The position numbers and the translations under genes were made by a program. From Roseburia_C amylophila (lineage in GTDB: Bacteria; Bacillota; Clostridia; Lachnospirales; Lachnospiraceae): a DNA stretch of 64,000 nucleotides. The notes under the pieces are model-generated. The model was not told the origin of the DNA, did no database searches, and worked only from the letters and a program-made list of their open reading frames with translations. The DNA lies in the NCBI RefSeq assembly GCF_025567465.1, contig NZ_JAOQKI010000008.1, forward strand, positions 62,001 through 126,000, read 5' to 3'. Of the stretch, positions 17,094 through 24,886 are shown one piece after another. How positions within the stretch are numbered: the stretch's first letter is position 1; the number at the start of each line of letters is the position of its first letter.

Positions 17094-19094
17094 ATGAGCA
17101 GCAAAGGAAAGTTTTACATGACCACCGCGATTGCCTACACATCAGGTAAACCGCACATTGGAAACACTTATGAGATTGTACTGGCAGACGCAATCGCAAG
17201 ATACAAGAGACTGGAAGGCTATGATGTATATTTCCAGACCGGTACCGATGAACATGGACAGAAGATTGAATTAAAGGCGGAGGAAAAAGGAATTACACCG
17301 AAGCAGTTCGTAGACGAAGTTGCCGGAGAAGTAAAGAGAATCTGGGATTTGATGAATACTTCTTATGATAATTTCGTGCGTACTACCGATGAAGACCATG
17401 AGACACAGGTTAAGAAGATTTTTAAGAAACTTTATGATAAAGGTGATATTTATAAGGGTTCCTATGAGGGACTTTACTGTACTCCGTGTGAGTCTTTCTG
17501 GACGGAGTCCCAGTTAGTAGATGGAAAATGTCCGGACTGTGGCCGTGAAGTGCAGCCGGCAAAAGAAGAAGCATACTTCTTTAAAATGAGCAAATATGCA
17601 GACCGCTTAATCGAGCATATCAACACTCATCCGGAATTTATTCAGCCGGTATCCCGTAAGAATGAGATGATGAACAACTTTTTACTTCCGGGACTTCAGG
17701 ATTTATGTGTATCCAGAACCTCATTTTCCTGGGGAATTCCGGTAGACTTTGATCCAAAGCATGTAGTATATGTATGGCTGGATGCACTGACCAACTACAT
17801 TACCAAGATCGGATATGATGCAGATGGCAATTCTTCCGATTTATTCAAAAAGAACTGGCCGGCAGATTTACATCTGATTGGAAAAGACATCATCCGTTTC
17901 CATACCATTTACTGGCCGATTTTCTTAATGGCATTAGACCTGCCACTGCCAAAGCAGGTATTTGGACATCCATGGCTCTTACAGGGCGGCGAAAAAATGA
18001 GTAAATCCAAGGGAAATGTAATCTATGCTGATGATATGGTAGACCTCTTTGGTGTAGATGCAACCCGTTATTTCGTATTGCATGAGATGCCATTTGAAAA
18101 TGATGGAATCATTACCTGGGAGTTGGTTGTAGAGCGTTTCAATTCCGACCTTGCCAACATCCTTGGAAACCTGGTAAGTCGTACCATTTCCATGAGTAAT
18201 AAATATTTTGACGGTGTCGTAAAGAGTACCGGAGTCACAGAAGAAGTAGATGACGATTTGAAGGCAGTCGTAACCGGCGCAAGAGATAAGATTGCAGACA
18301 AGATGTCCGGACTTCGTGTGGCAGATGCGATTACAGAAGTATTTAACGTATTCCGTCGCTGCAACAAATATATTGATGAAACAGCACCTTGGGTACTGGC
18401 AAAGGATGAAGCAAAGAAAGACCGCTTAAGCGAAGTGCTTTACAATCTGACCGAGTCCATCGCTATCGGCGCAAGCCTTTTAGCAAGCTTTCTACCGGAG
18501 ACCGCAGAGAAAATCGCAGCGCAGCTGAATACAGGACTGCGTGGATTTGATGAGCTGAATCAGTTTGGACTTTATCCAAATGATAATAAAGTAACGGAGA
18601 AACCGGAGATTCTCTTCGCAAGATTAGACCCGAAGGAAGTAATGCCGAAGGTAGAAGCAATCCGCGCTGCCCAGAAAGCAGAATTCGAAGCAGAGCAGAA
18701 AGCATTAGGCAAAGAAGTTGAGACAGAAGCAAAAGCAGATGCTGCTGTCATCGACATTGAGCCAAAGGAAGAAATCACTTATGATGACTTTATGAAAATG
18801 CAGTTCCAGGTTGGGGAAATCATCGAGTGTAAGGCAGTAGAGAAATCCAAGAAATTACTGTGTTCACAGGTAAGAATCGGAAGCCAGGTAAAACAGATTG
18901 TATCCGGTATCCGCAAACAGTACACACCGGAAGAAATGGTCGGCAAGAAAGTTATGGTATTAGTAAACTTAAAACCGGCAAAACTTGCAGGTGTATTATC
19001 TGAAGGAATGTTACTTTGCGCAGAGGATGAAAATGGAGAATTAGCACTTCTGACACCGGAAAAGGATATGCCGGCAGGAGCAGAAATCTGCTAA
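17094..19094 (+). CDS. metG: Methionyl-tRNA synthetase
   Basis: Class I synthetase of 666 residues that charges tRNA-Met. The HIGH-type motif is PHIGNTYE near 19-26. A zinc knuckle has two Cys pairs, CTPCES and CPDCGR. KMSKSKGN binds ATP, and the anticodon-binding helical domain follows. The last ~100 residues are an EMAP/Trbp111-type tRNA-binding domain (MQFQVGEIIECKAVEKSKK through KPAKLAGVLSEGMLL). The ATG at 17094 follows AAGGAG by eight bases; TTG 17058 and ATG 17088 are poorer. Expression is controlled by the Met T-box immediately upstream. Confidence 0.97.
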   Translation: MSSKGKFYMTTAIAYTSGKPHIGNTYEIVLADAIARYKRLEGYDVYFQTGTDEHGQKIELKAEEKGITPKQFVDEVAGEVKRIWDLMNTSYDNFVRTTDEDHETQVKKIFKKLYDKGDIYKGSYEGLYCTPCESFWTESQLVDGKCPDCGREVQPAKEEAYFFKMSKYADRLIEHINTHPEFIQPVSRKNEMMNNFLLPGLQDLCVSRTSFSWGIPVDFDPKHVVYVWLDALTNYITKIGYDADGNSSDLFKKNWPADLHLIGKDIIRFHTIYWPIFLMALDLPLPKQVFGHPWLLQGGEKMSKSKGNVIYADDMVDLFGVDATRYFVLHEMPFENDGIITWELVVERFNSDLANILGNLVSRTISMSNKYFDGVVKSTGVTEEVDDDLKAVVTGARDKIADKMSGLRVADAITEVFNVFRRCNKYIDETAPWVLAKDEAKKDRLSEVLYNLTESIAIGASLLASFLPETAEKIAAQLNTGLRGFDELNQFGLYPNDNKVTEKPEILFARLDPKEVMPKVEAIRAAQKAEFEAEQKALGKEVETEAKADAAVIDIEPKEEITYDDFMKMQFQVGEIIECKAVEKSKKLLCSQVRIGSQVKQIVSGIRKQYTPEEMVGKKVMVLVNLKPAKLAGVLSEGMLLCAEDENGELALLTPEKDMPAGAEIC

Positions 19095-19122
19095 TTATAA
19101 GATTTTCAGATTAGCTATATAA

Positions 19123-19168
19123 AGAACCCCCGGAAGAACCATTGCAAATTGGTTTTTCCGGGGGTTCT
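19123..19168. terminator. Bidirectional terminator between metG and ABC exporter 1
   Basis: AGAACCCCCGGAAGAACCA pairs with TGGTTTTTCCGGGGGTTCT around an eight-base loop. It serves both convergent transcripts. Confidence 0.9.
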
Positions 19169-19169
19169 A

Positions 19170-20345
19170 TTATGCGTTGCGGCTACGTTTCTGGTATTTG
19201 CTGGAAACCAGATAAATACAGAATATTGCGACGAAGAAGCCAAACTGGATACCGATAAAGCGCCAGTATTTTGCGGTGGTAAGTATTTCATCTGATATGC
19301 CGCCCAGCATGGAATTGAGGCGGATATACCAGTAGGTTGGAAGAAAATGCGCCACAGCAAGAACACCTTTTCCCAAAAGGTATTGCGGAACGAAGATTCC
19401 GGAGAGGAAACTCAATCCCAGGGAGGCAACATTTGCAATCATACTGAGGGACTGCTGTTTGAGTGCAAAAGTACTTACAAGGAGCGTAAGTGCTATGGAA
19501 AACAGCAGAACCATGGCACTGTTTAAAAGAGAGTGGAGTCCGTTTATCGAGAACAGAGTGTCTGGTCCGTAGATAAAAAGTGCAGTCAGGATAAAGAGCA
19601 GCCATACAAAGAGACTGAATACGATACATCCTAAAGTAATCTGCGCATTTCTGGACTTTAAGGAAAGAGAGGAGCAGGAAATCCTTGCACCTAAATCTTT
19701 CTGGTTAAAGGTCATCAGAATCGGAGTCATACCAAGTAACAGCATATTAATGAGTACATAAGGAAGATACTGGAAGAAATAGGTAAGTCCAATCTGTGCA
19801 CCATCCGTTTCCTTTTCTTCAAGCTTAAGAACCGTAGTATCGTTTCCTTTGGAAAGTGATTCACTGGATTTTGTTACTGCTTCGGAAAGAGAGAAGCCAC
19901 CAGCCATAAATAAGCGGACACTGGAAAGATACTCAGTTACCTGCTGGTCTACAAAATAGCCATTGGAGTTGTCCTTTCGCATGGAAACCGGAAGGAAATC
20001 TCTGGCATCAGAATCAGTAAGCTGTTCTTCAAAACCTTCCGGGATGGTTAAAATATAGTCAACATTTTGATAATAAAGGGCATCCTGTAAGGTCATAGTA
20101 TCCGTATCCTTTAAAGTGACCGGATTGTGCATGGAGGAAAGATAATCACTTAAAGCGTGGCTTGCAGTGCTGTCATCCTCGTCAATAATATAAATGTCTG
20201 CCTTTGTGGCAGTAAAAGAAGTTTCATGGTCGGATGCTCCGATTTTACTCATGGCAATTACAATAACGGTAAAAATAATATAGTATAAAAGCACAGAAGG
20301 AAATTTCTTCTTTGCAATTTTCAGAAAAGTTTTAAATACTTGCAT
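19170..20345 (-). CDS. ABC-2 type exporter permease, subunit B
   Basis: Membrane protein of 391 residues with the ABC-2 (YhfA/YhgE-like) layout: a membrane helix near 15-33, a large extracytoplasmic domain (about 35-225) with SNGYFVDQQVTEYLSSVR, then five helices starting near 228. It is the last gene of the three-gene operon and overlaps the preceding permease by 14 bases. The two permeases share this layout and probably form a heterodimer driven by the ATPase at 21514-22455. The substrate is unknown; peptides or lipids would fit the family. Confidence 0.85.
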   Translation of the reverse strand: MQVFKTFLKIAKKKFPSVLLYYIIFTVIVIAMSKIGASDHETSFTATKADIYIIDEDDSTASHALSDYLSSMHNPVTLKDTDTMTLQDALYYQNVDYILTIPEGFEEQLTDSDARDFLPVSMRKDNSNGYFVDQQVTEYLSSVRLFMAGGFSLSEAVTKSSESLSKGNDTTVLKLEEKETDGAQIGLTYFFQYLPYVLINMLLLGMTPILMTFNQKDLGARISCSSLSLKSRNAQITLGCIVFSLFVWLLFILTALFIYGPDTLFSINGLHSLLNSAMVLLFSIALTLLVSTFALKQQSLSMIANVASLGLSFLSGIFVPQYLLGKGVLAVAHFLPTYWYIRLNSMLGGISDEILTTAKYWRFIGIQFGFFVAIFCIYLVSSKYQKRSRNA

Positions 20346-21501
20346 ATCTTTTCCTCCTTGTCAGTAAGAATCCACCCAAACAGAAGAGAGCGGAAATGCC
20401 AACCAGTGTCAGAATACATTGGAAATACTGGTTTAGGTTATCCTGAATGCCCAGTGTATAGAAGGCACGGGAAATCAGGGCAGCCGGTGAAATCCGGTTG
20501 ATAACCGGGCAGGTATTCTCGACAATAATCCACATATTTCCAACCATAAGCCCGCTTAAGAAGCAAAGCAGCAGACTGCCGGAGACAAGAATTCCCTGTT
20601 TCGTTCCCTCGGAAAAGGCTCCGATGGCACCTACGAAAAAGCCCATGGCAGTTCCGGTCAGACAGCCGACAAATACAGTAAGGATTGCCAGTGGGAGATG
20701 GTAGGTTAAATCAATCTTAAGCACCAGTACAATAAATGCAAAGGAAACCAGATTACAGATAAACTGGAATATCACATTGGAAAAAAGCTCTGCTATAATG
20801 ACCTTCATTTTATGAACCGGAGAGACATTGCGTCTTGCACCAATGGCGGAGAGATTTCCCTGGTTATTGAGGGAAACATACAGTCCGGAAAGGCTGGTAA
20901 AGAGGCATGCCATAGCCATCAGATTGTAAAAGTACTGTGTATAAGTATCGGTATTATGTTTGTTTAAAGAAACTTCTTTGGTATAAGTAACCTGCTCAGA
21001 GAGACTTTGAAGCAGTGCTTCTAAGTTCTCCGGGTGATTTTTTGCAGTATCCGCAATGGCAGAAACCGAGGAATTGTACTGCTTTACAAATGCCTGCAAA
21101 ATACTCTGATTCATGCGGACGGTATCAGAGCTGGAAGAAGAAACCGTAAGGGAAAGTGTGACTGTATCAGATGCAGAATCATCTGTATACAAAATACCAT
21201 CCACTGTCTGATCCTTTAACAGGGAAACGGCTTTTTCTTCTGTGCAGTAGGTTGGAACAAAGAGGGCAACTCCATCTTTTAATTCCGTTTTTTCTAAAAA
21301 GGTCTTGATATTTTTTAATGCATCCGAATTATTTTCTTCTACAACAGCAATGGAAACCGGCTTTTGTATTTCGGAACTGCTGATATTGGAAAATGCTACC
21401 TTGAACATAATGCCAAGCAGAATCGGAAAAAGCAGTATCCAGAACATCTGCTCCCTATTTCTAAGGAGAATCCGGAAATGATATTTCATGATTTGAAGCA
21501 T
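20332..21501 (-). CDS. ABC-2 type exporter permease, subunit A
   Basis: Membrane protein of 389 residues with the same arrangement as its neighbour: helix near 17-35, a large external domain (KPVSIAVVEENNSDALKNI through KHNTDTYTQYFYNL), and five helices from about 190 on. The motif SAIGARRNVSPVHKMKVIIAE lies between helices two and three, where the ATPase usually docks. It starts 12 bases after the ATPase gene and overlaps the next permease. Confidence 0.85.
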   Translation of the reverse strand: MLQIMKYHFRILLRNREQMFWILLFPILLGIMFKVAFSNISSSEIQKPVSIAVVEENNSDALKNIKTFLEKTELKDGVALFVPTYCTEEKAVSLLKDQTVDGILYTDDSASDTVTLSLTVSSSSSDTVRMNQSILQAFVKQYNSSVSAIADTAKNHPENLEALLQSLSEQVTYTKEVSLNKHNTDTYTQYFYNLMAMACLFTSLSGLYVSLNNQGNLSAIGARRNVSPVHKMKVIIAELFSNVIFQFICNLVSFAFIVLVLKIDLTYHLPLAILTVFVGCLTGTAMGFFVGAIGAFSEGTKQGILVSGSLLLCFLSGLMVGNMWIIVENTCPVINRISPAALISRAFYTLGIQDNLNQYFQCILTLVGISALFCLGGFLLTRRKRYASI

Positions 21502-21513
21502 ATCTTTCTCCTC

Positions 21514-22455
21514 CTAGTCTCTTAATTCTTTGCCGGTAATCTCTAAGAATACGTCATTTAAGGTCGGAAGCTCGGAATACACTTTTCCGAAGGTAATCTC
21601 ATGCTGCTGCAGATAATCCAGCACATGAATGAGATTGTGGCTTCCACCGCTGCATAAAACGGTCAGCATGTGATTTTCGTAAGTTACTTCATAAACATGT
21701 TTTAAAGCATGGATTTCATCGATTGCTGCATCCGGCAGGTCTAAGATATCAATGGAAATGCTTTCACTCTTCTTAATCATCTGCTTTAATTCATCCTTCG
21801 TGCCGATGGCAAGATTTTTTCCTTTGTCCATAATGGCAATCCGGGAACAAATCTGCTCCACCTCTTCCATGTAATGGGACGTGTAAATGATGGTGGCACC
21901 GTTCCGGTTCAGCTCCACGATTCCCTCAAGAATCTTATTCCGGCTCTGCGGGTCAACGGCAACGGTCGGCTCATCCATGATAATCAGCTTTGGTTTATGG
22001 GCAATGCCGCAGGCAATATTTAACCGCCTTAAAAGTCCGCCGGATAATTTCTTCGGAAAGAATTTACGGAAATCATCTAAGCCTACAAAAGCAATGGCTT
22101 CCTCTACATACTGTTTCCGGAGTGCTTTATCTTTTACATAAAGCCCACAGAAATAATCAATGTTTTCATATACCGTCAGTTCATCCACTACGGCAACGTT
22201 CTGCATAACAACGCCGATTTGCCGCTTCAGGTCATAACTATCCGGGTTCATCTTTTTTCCAAATACTTCAATGTTTCCTTTGTCATAGGAAAGCAGGGAA
22301 AGAAGGCAGTTGATGGTTGTAGTCTTGCCGGAACCGTTTGGACCGAGCAGACCGAAAATCTCACCTTCTTCAATCTCTAAGTTAAAGTGGTCTAATGCTA
22401 CAAGCTCTTTATAGCGTTTCACCAGGTTTTCTATTTTTACAACTGGGGTACTCAT
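21514..22455 (-). CDS. ABC transporter ATPase, exporter 1
   Basis: ATPase of 313 residues. Walker A is GPNGSGKTTT (about 40-49), followed by the Q-loop VMQNVAV. The signature is LSGGLLRR, a variant of LSGGQ.RR, and Walker B is LIIMDEPTVAVDP. The last ~90 residues form the regulatory tail common to DrrA/CcmA-like exporters. The RBS AAAGGAGGAAACCT precedes ATG. A 343-bp palindrome lies 35 bases upstream and fills nearly all of the predicted leader. The upstream promoter belongs to the 45-bp repeat element at 22869-22913. Confidence 0.9.
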   Translation of the reverse strand: MSTPVVKIENLVKRYKELVALDHFNLEIEEGEIFGLLGPNGSGKTTTINCLLSLLSYDKGNIEVFGKKMNPDSYDLKRQIGVVMQNVAVVDELTVYENIDYFCGLYVKDKALRKQYVEEAIAFVGLDDFRKFFPKKLSGGLLRRLNIACGIAHKPKLIIMDEPTVAVDPQSRNKILEGIVELNRNGATIIYTSHYMEEVEQICSRIAIMDKGKNLAIGTKDELKQMIKKSESISIDILDLPDAAIDEIHALKHVYEVTYENHMLTVLCSGGSHNLIHVLDYLQQHEITFGKVYSELPTLNDVFLEITGKELRD

Positions 22456-22490
22456 AGGTTTCCTCCTTTTTTAGGTTGATTGGTTGTGCA

Positions 22491-22833
22491 GGCGATTGCG
22501 AGAGGAGAAAAGAAATTTATAAAAACTGTTTTGCTGTGTTACATCAAAAGCACTGGAGTGTTCGTCGAAACTGAATACTGCATGATGCTTGAAAAGGGGC
22601 ACTAAGAATTTCGAAACATGAGTAGTTTTTTCGGCAACCGGCGCAAATTCGCATCCATGTTCATATGCGCCTCGCCGGTACATCCCTGTACCGGCGTTGC
22701 CGGATATTGGGCGAAATTCCAAGTGCCCCTAACAAGCCTCATAAGGTATCCGTATTCCGATGAACGCTCCAGCGCTTTTGCCAGACATTGGCAAGCCAGC
22801 TTCTTTATGAAATTTTCTCTTCTCGCAATCGCC
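22491..22833. repeat. Long palindromic repeat element, copy 2
   Basis: Imperfect palindrome of 343 bp from GGCGATTGCG to CGCAATCGCC. The core (about 22596-22730) starts GGGGCACTAAGAATTTCG and ends CGAAATTCCAAGTGCCCC. Inside, CGGCAAC (22632) pairs with GTTGCCG (22696) and encloses hairpin A (GGCGCA 22640 / TGCGCC 22666) and hairpin B (GCCGGTAC 22674 / GTACCGGC 22688), making a three-way junction. The element lies between the predicted promoter and the start of the exporter-1 ATPase gene. Confidence 0.9.
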
Positions 22834-22842
22834 TATAACTTA

Positions 22843-22913
22843 AGTATAGGGAAAAGAGCTGCAGAAGATAAGTGCATTCTGTCAGGAAATAAAATGACAT
22901 TTGTCATATCTTA
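22843..22913 (-). promoter_or_regulatory. Regulated promoter of ABC exporter 1 with 45-bp element
   Basis: The 45-bp stretch 22869-22913 is identical to 24792-24836. It contains the dyad ATGACATTTGTCAT (22894-22907). Reading on the minus strand, a -10 TATACT (22843-22848) lies 20 bases past the element and has no good -35, which suggests activation. The start site would fall near 22836, at the edge of the palindrome. The likely activator is the NarL-type regulator at 26005-26622. Confidence 0.65.
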
Positions 22914-23801
22914 ACGTTCCTGTTGTCTTTTCCTTGAAAGAATAGCCGTTGCAAGACCAAGGAAGATAAGACCTGAGATAAACATATATAGTATTTTCAT
23001 ATGAGGGGAAAGAGTGGCATTTCCAAAAGAAATGGTAAGTCCCATATAATCCGCATATCCGGTCTTTATTTCGGAGGGGCAATGAAACCATTGCAATTCC
23101 TGATTCATCCAGATTTCACGAATGGCGGAAGCCCCCTGAAAGGCTGGAAGAAAGCGGATGATATATTTAAGAGTCTGGGGCATATTGCCGTATGGAACAT
23201 AAATTGCAGCAAAAAATCCAATCAGAGTACCCAAAAGCGTGGTCAGACCATTGAATGCACTATTGGTATGAATAAAAGAAGCGCATAAAAAGACAAAGGA
23301 AGCAGAGGAAAAAATAATTGCAAGAAGTGCAAAGAGAATTTCTAAAGTATCACGGGCAGCTATAAAGGAGCCATTAGCAATACCAAGATAGATGACTCCG
23401 ATTATCAATGTGAGCAGGCACATGATAAAGGAGACAATAATTGCAGCAATGACATAACCTGCAACATAGTATCCGCGTTTTACGGGTGCAACAAAAAATG
23501 CAGATATCTTACCGGATTCCTCATCTCTTACCATGGTTCCCACCAGAGTCATGGAAATGCTTACGGCATTGACAACCAGGATGCCGGCAATGGTCCAGAT
23601 AATGATGAGCGAAGATGCATGAACAGCTTCGTATTTCAGACCGGTTCCAAGAACCTGAATTGTGGAATCAATATTTCCCTGTCCGAGAAATGCAATCATA
23701 AGGGTTAACACAATAAGAGTAGAAAGAAGAGAAAAGAATACACTGATTCGGTCTCGGAAATAAAGTAAGATATTACGTTTTATAAATGAAATTAGTATCA
23801 T
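22911..23801 (-). CDS. ABC-2 type permease, exporter 2
   Basis: Membrane protein of 296 residues with six helices and no large external domain, the compact ABC-2 form. The segment TMVRDEESGKISAFFVAPVKRGYY between helices two and three is the usual coupling region. The stop codon falls inside the 45-bp element that serves exporter 1. It follows the ATPase gene by three bases. Unlike exporter 1 it has a single permease gene and would work as a homodimer. Confidence 0.85.
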   Translation of the reverse strand: MILISFIKRNILLYFRDRISVFFSLLSTLIVLTLMIAFLGQGNIDSTIQVLGTGLKYEAVHASSLIIIWTIAGILVVNAVSISMTLVGTMVRDEESGKISAFFVAPVKRGYYVAGYVIAAIIVSFIMCLLTLIIGVIYLGIANGSFIAARDTLEILFALLAIIFSSASFVFLCASFIHTNSAFNGLTTLLGTLIGFFAAIYVPYGNMPQTLKYIIRFLPAFQGASAIREIWMNQELQWFHCPSEIKTGYADYMGLTISFGNATLSPHMKILYMFISGLIFLGLATAILSRKRQQER

Positions 23802-23804
23802 AGG

Positions 23805-24716
23805 TTAATCCTCCAGTTTTTTTCCTGTTATTTGAATAAAAGCATCATCCATACTGCCTTGAATAATTTCAATGCCATCATAGGGAGTGGTTATCCGGGG
23901 CATGATATGCAAAGCATCTTTGGTAGTAGATAGGGGAATTGCAATTCCGTTAGGGAGACGATAAGAAGCCAGTGAAAGAGCAGCCAATTCCCGGTTCAAT
24001 GGTGTAATTTTGTCAGTATAGATTTTTAAAGTATCGGAAGCATATTTATTTTTTAACTGGGATGGAGAGCCGGAAGCAATGATTTTTCCGGCATCCATAA
24101 TGCAAAGTTGTTGTGCCATAGAGGCTTCTTCCATATAGTGTGTGGTGAGAAAAATTGTCATATGGCGCTTTAACCGGAGACTTTCCAGACAGTCCCACAT
24201 AAGTTTTCTGGTCTGCGGGTCAAGCCCGGTAGAAGGCTCATCTAGAAATAATATTTCAGGAGTATTCATGAGTGCCCGGGCAATTTCGCAGCGTCGTTTC
24301 TGACCACCGGATAATTTACGAAAAGGTCGTGATAATAAATTTTGAATGTTAAGAATTTCGGCAATCTCATAGAGATTTTTTTGAACCGTCTTTAAATCTT
24401 TTTCATATAGAAAGCCTCTCATCAAAAGATTTTCTTTTACTGTCAGATAATCATCTAAAGTATTATTCTGAAAAACAACTCCAATTTTATTGCGGATGGC
24501 ATCGGCTTCTTTTAAAGCATCGTAATCACATATTTTGACAGTTCCTGCAGTTGCTTTCAGTAAGGTACAAAGAATATGAATTGTAGTGGATTTTCCGGCA
24601 CCATTTACACCGAGCAGTCCAAATAAATCTCCTTTTTTAACAGAAAAAGAAATATCATCTACTGCTTTTATATCGGAATAATATTTTTTCAAGTGTGAAA
24701 TCTGTATTGCATCCAT
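23805..24716 (-). CDS. ABC transporter ATPase, exporter 2
   Basis: ATPase of 303 residues. Walker A is GVNGAGKSTT, the signature LSGGQKRRCEIARALM and Walker B ILFLDEPSTGLDP, with H-loop TTHYMEEA. A C-terminal regulatory extension of about 75 residues follows (SDTLKIYTDKITPLN). ATG at 24716 has AGGAGG six bases upstream; the frame stays open further upstream but through the promoter region. It is divergent from the sensor kinase gene, with the 45-bp element between them. Confidence 0.9.
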   Translation of the reverse strand: MDAIQISHLKKYYSDIKAVDDISFSVKKGDLFGLLGVNGAGKSTTIHILCTLLKATAGTVKICDYDALKEADAIRNKIGVVFQNNTLDDYLTVKENLLMRGFLYEKDLKTVQKNLYEIAEILNIQNLLSRPFRKLSGGQKRRCEIARALMNTPEILFLDEPSTGLDPQTRKLMWDCLESLRLKRHMTIFLTTHYMEEASMAQQLCIMDAGKIIASGSPSQLKNKYASDTLKIYTDKITPLNRELAALSLASYRLPNGIAIPLSTTKDALHIMPRITTPYDGIEIIQGSMDDAFIQITGKKLED

Positions 24717-24764
24717 GTTATGCCTCCTGTAGATAGAGATAAATAATAGCGGTTTTATAAATGT

Positions 24765-24836
24765 AGTATAGTAGAGTGACCGGAGGACTGGTAAGTGCAT
24801 TCTGTCAGGAAATAAAATGACATTTGTCATATCTTA
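24765..24836 (-). promoter_or_regulatory. Regulated promoter of ABC exporter 2 with 45-bp element
   Basis: The element 24792-24836 is identical to 22869-22913. Its dyad ATGACATTTGTCAT is at 24817-24830. A minus-strand -10 TATACT (24765-24770) lies 21 bases away, against 20 at the other copy, again without a clear -35. The matching geometry points to a shared activator. Confidence 0.65.
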
Positions 24837-24886
24837 GGAAAAATGATACAGTAAATGCAGTAGAACCCTAAGGAAGGGGAAGAAAA

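Noticed and set aside
16799..17199. Minus-strand open frames across the T-box and metG start
   Set aside because: They are antisense to a well-supported leader and gene, with no RBS or recognisable sequence.
22491..22833. Palindrome family as simple Rho-independent terminators
   Set aside because: They are far longer than terminators, lack T-runs at the ends, contain a conserved branched core and lie upstream of start codons.
22618..22914. 98-residue plus-strand open frame in palindrome copy 2
   Set aside because: The translation simply follows the repeat; similar frames appear in the other copies (for example 43933-44202).
22869..24836. 45-bp repeats as transposon terminal repeats
   Set aside because: They are direct, not inverted. 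They keep a fixed distance from a -10 at both copies, which fits operators better; a duplication origin remains possible.
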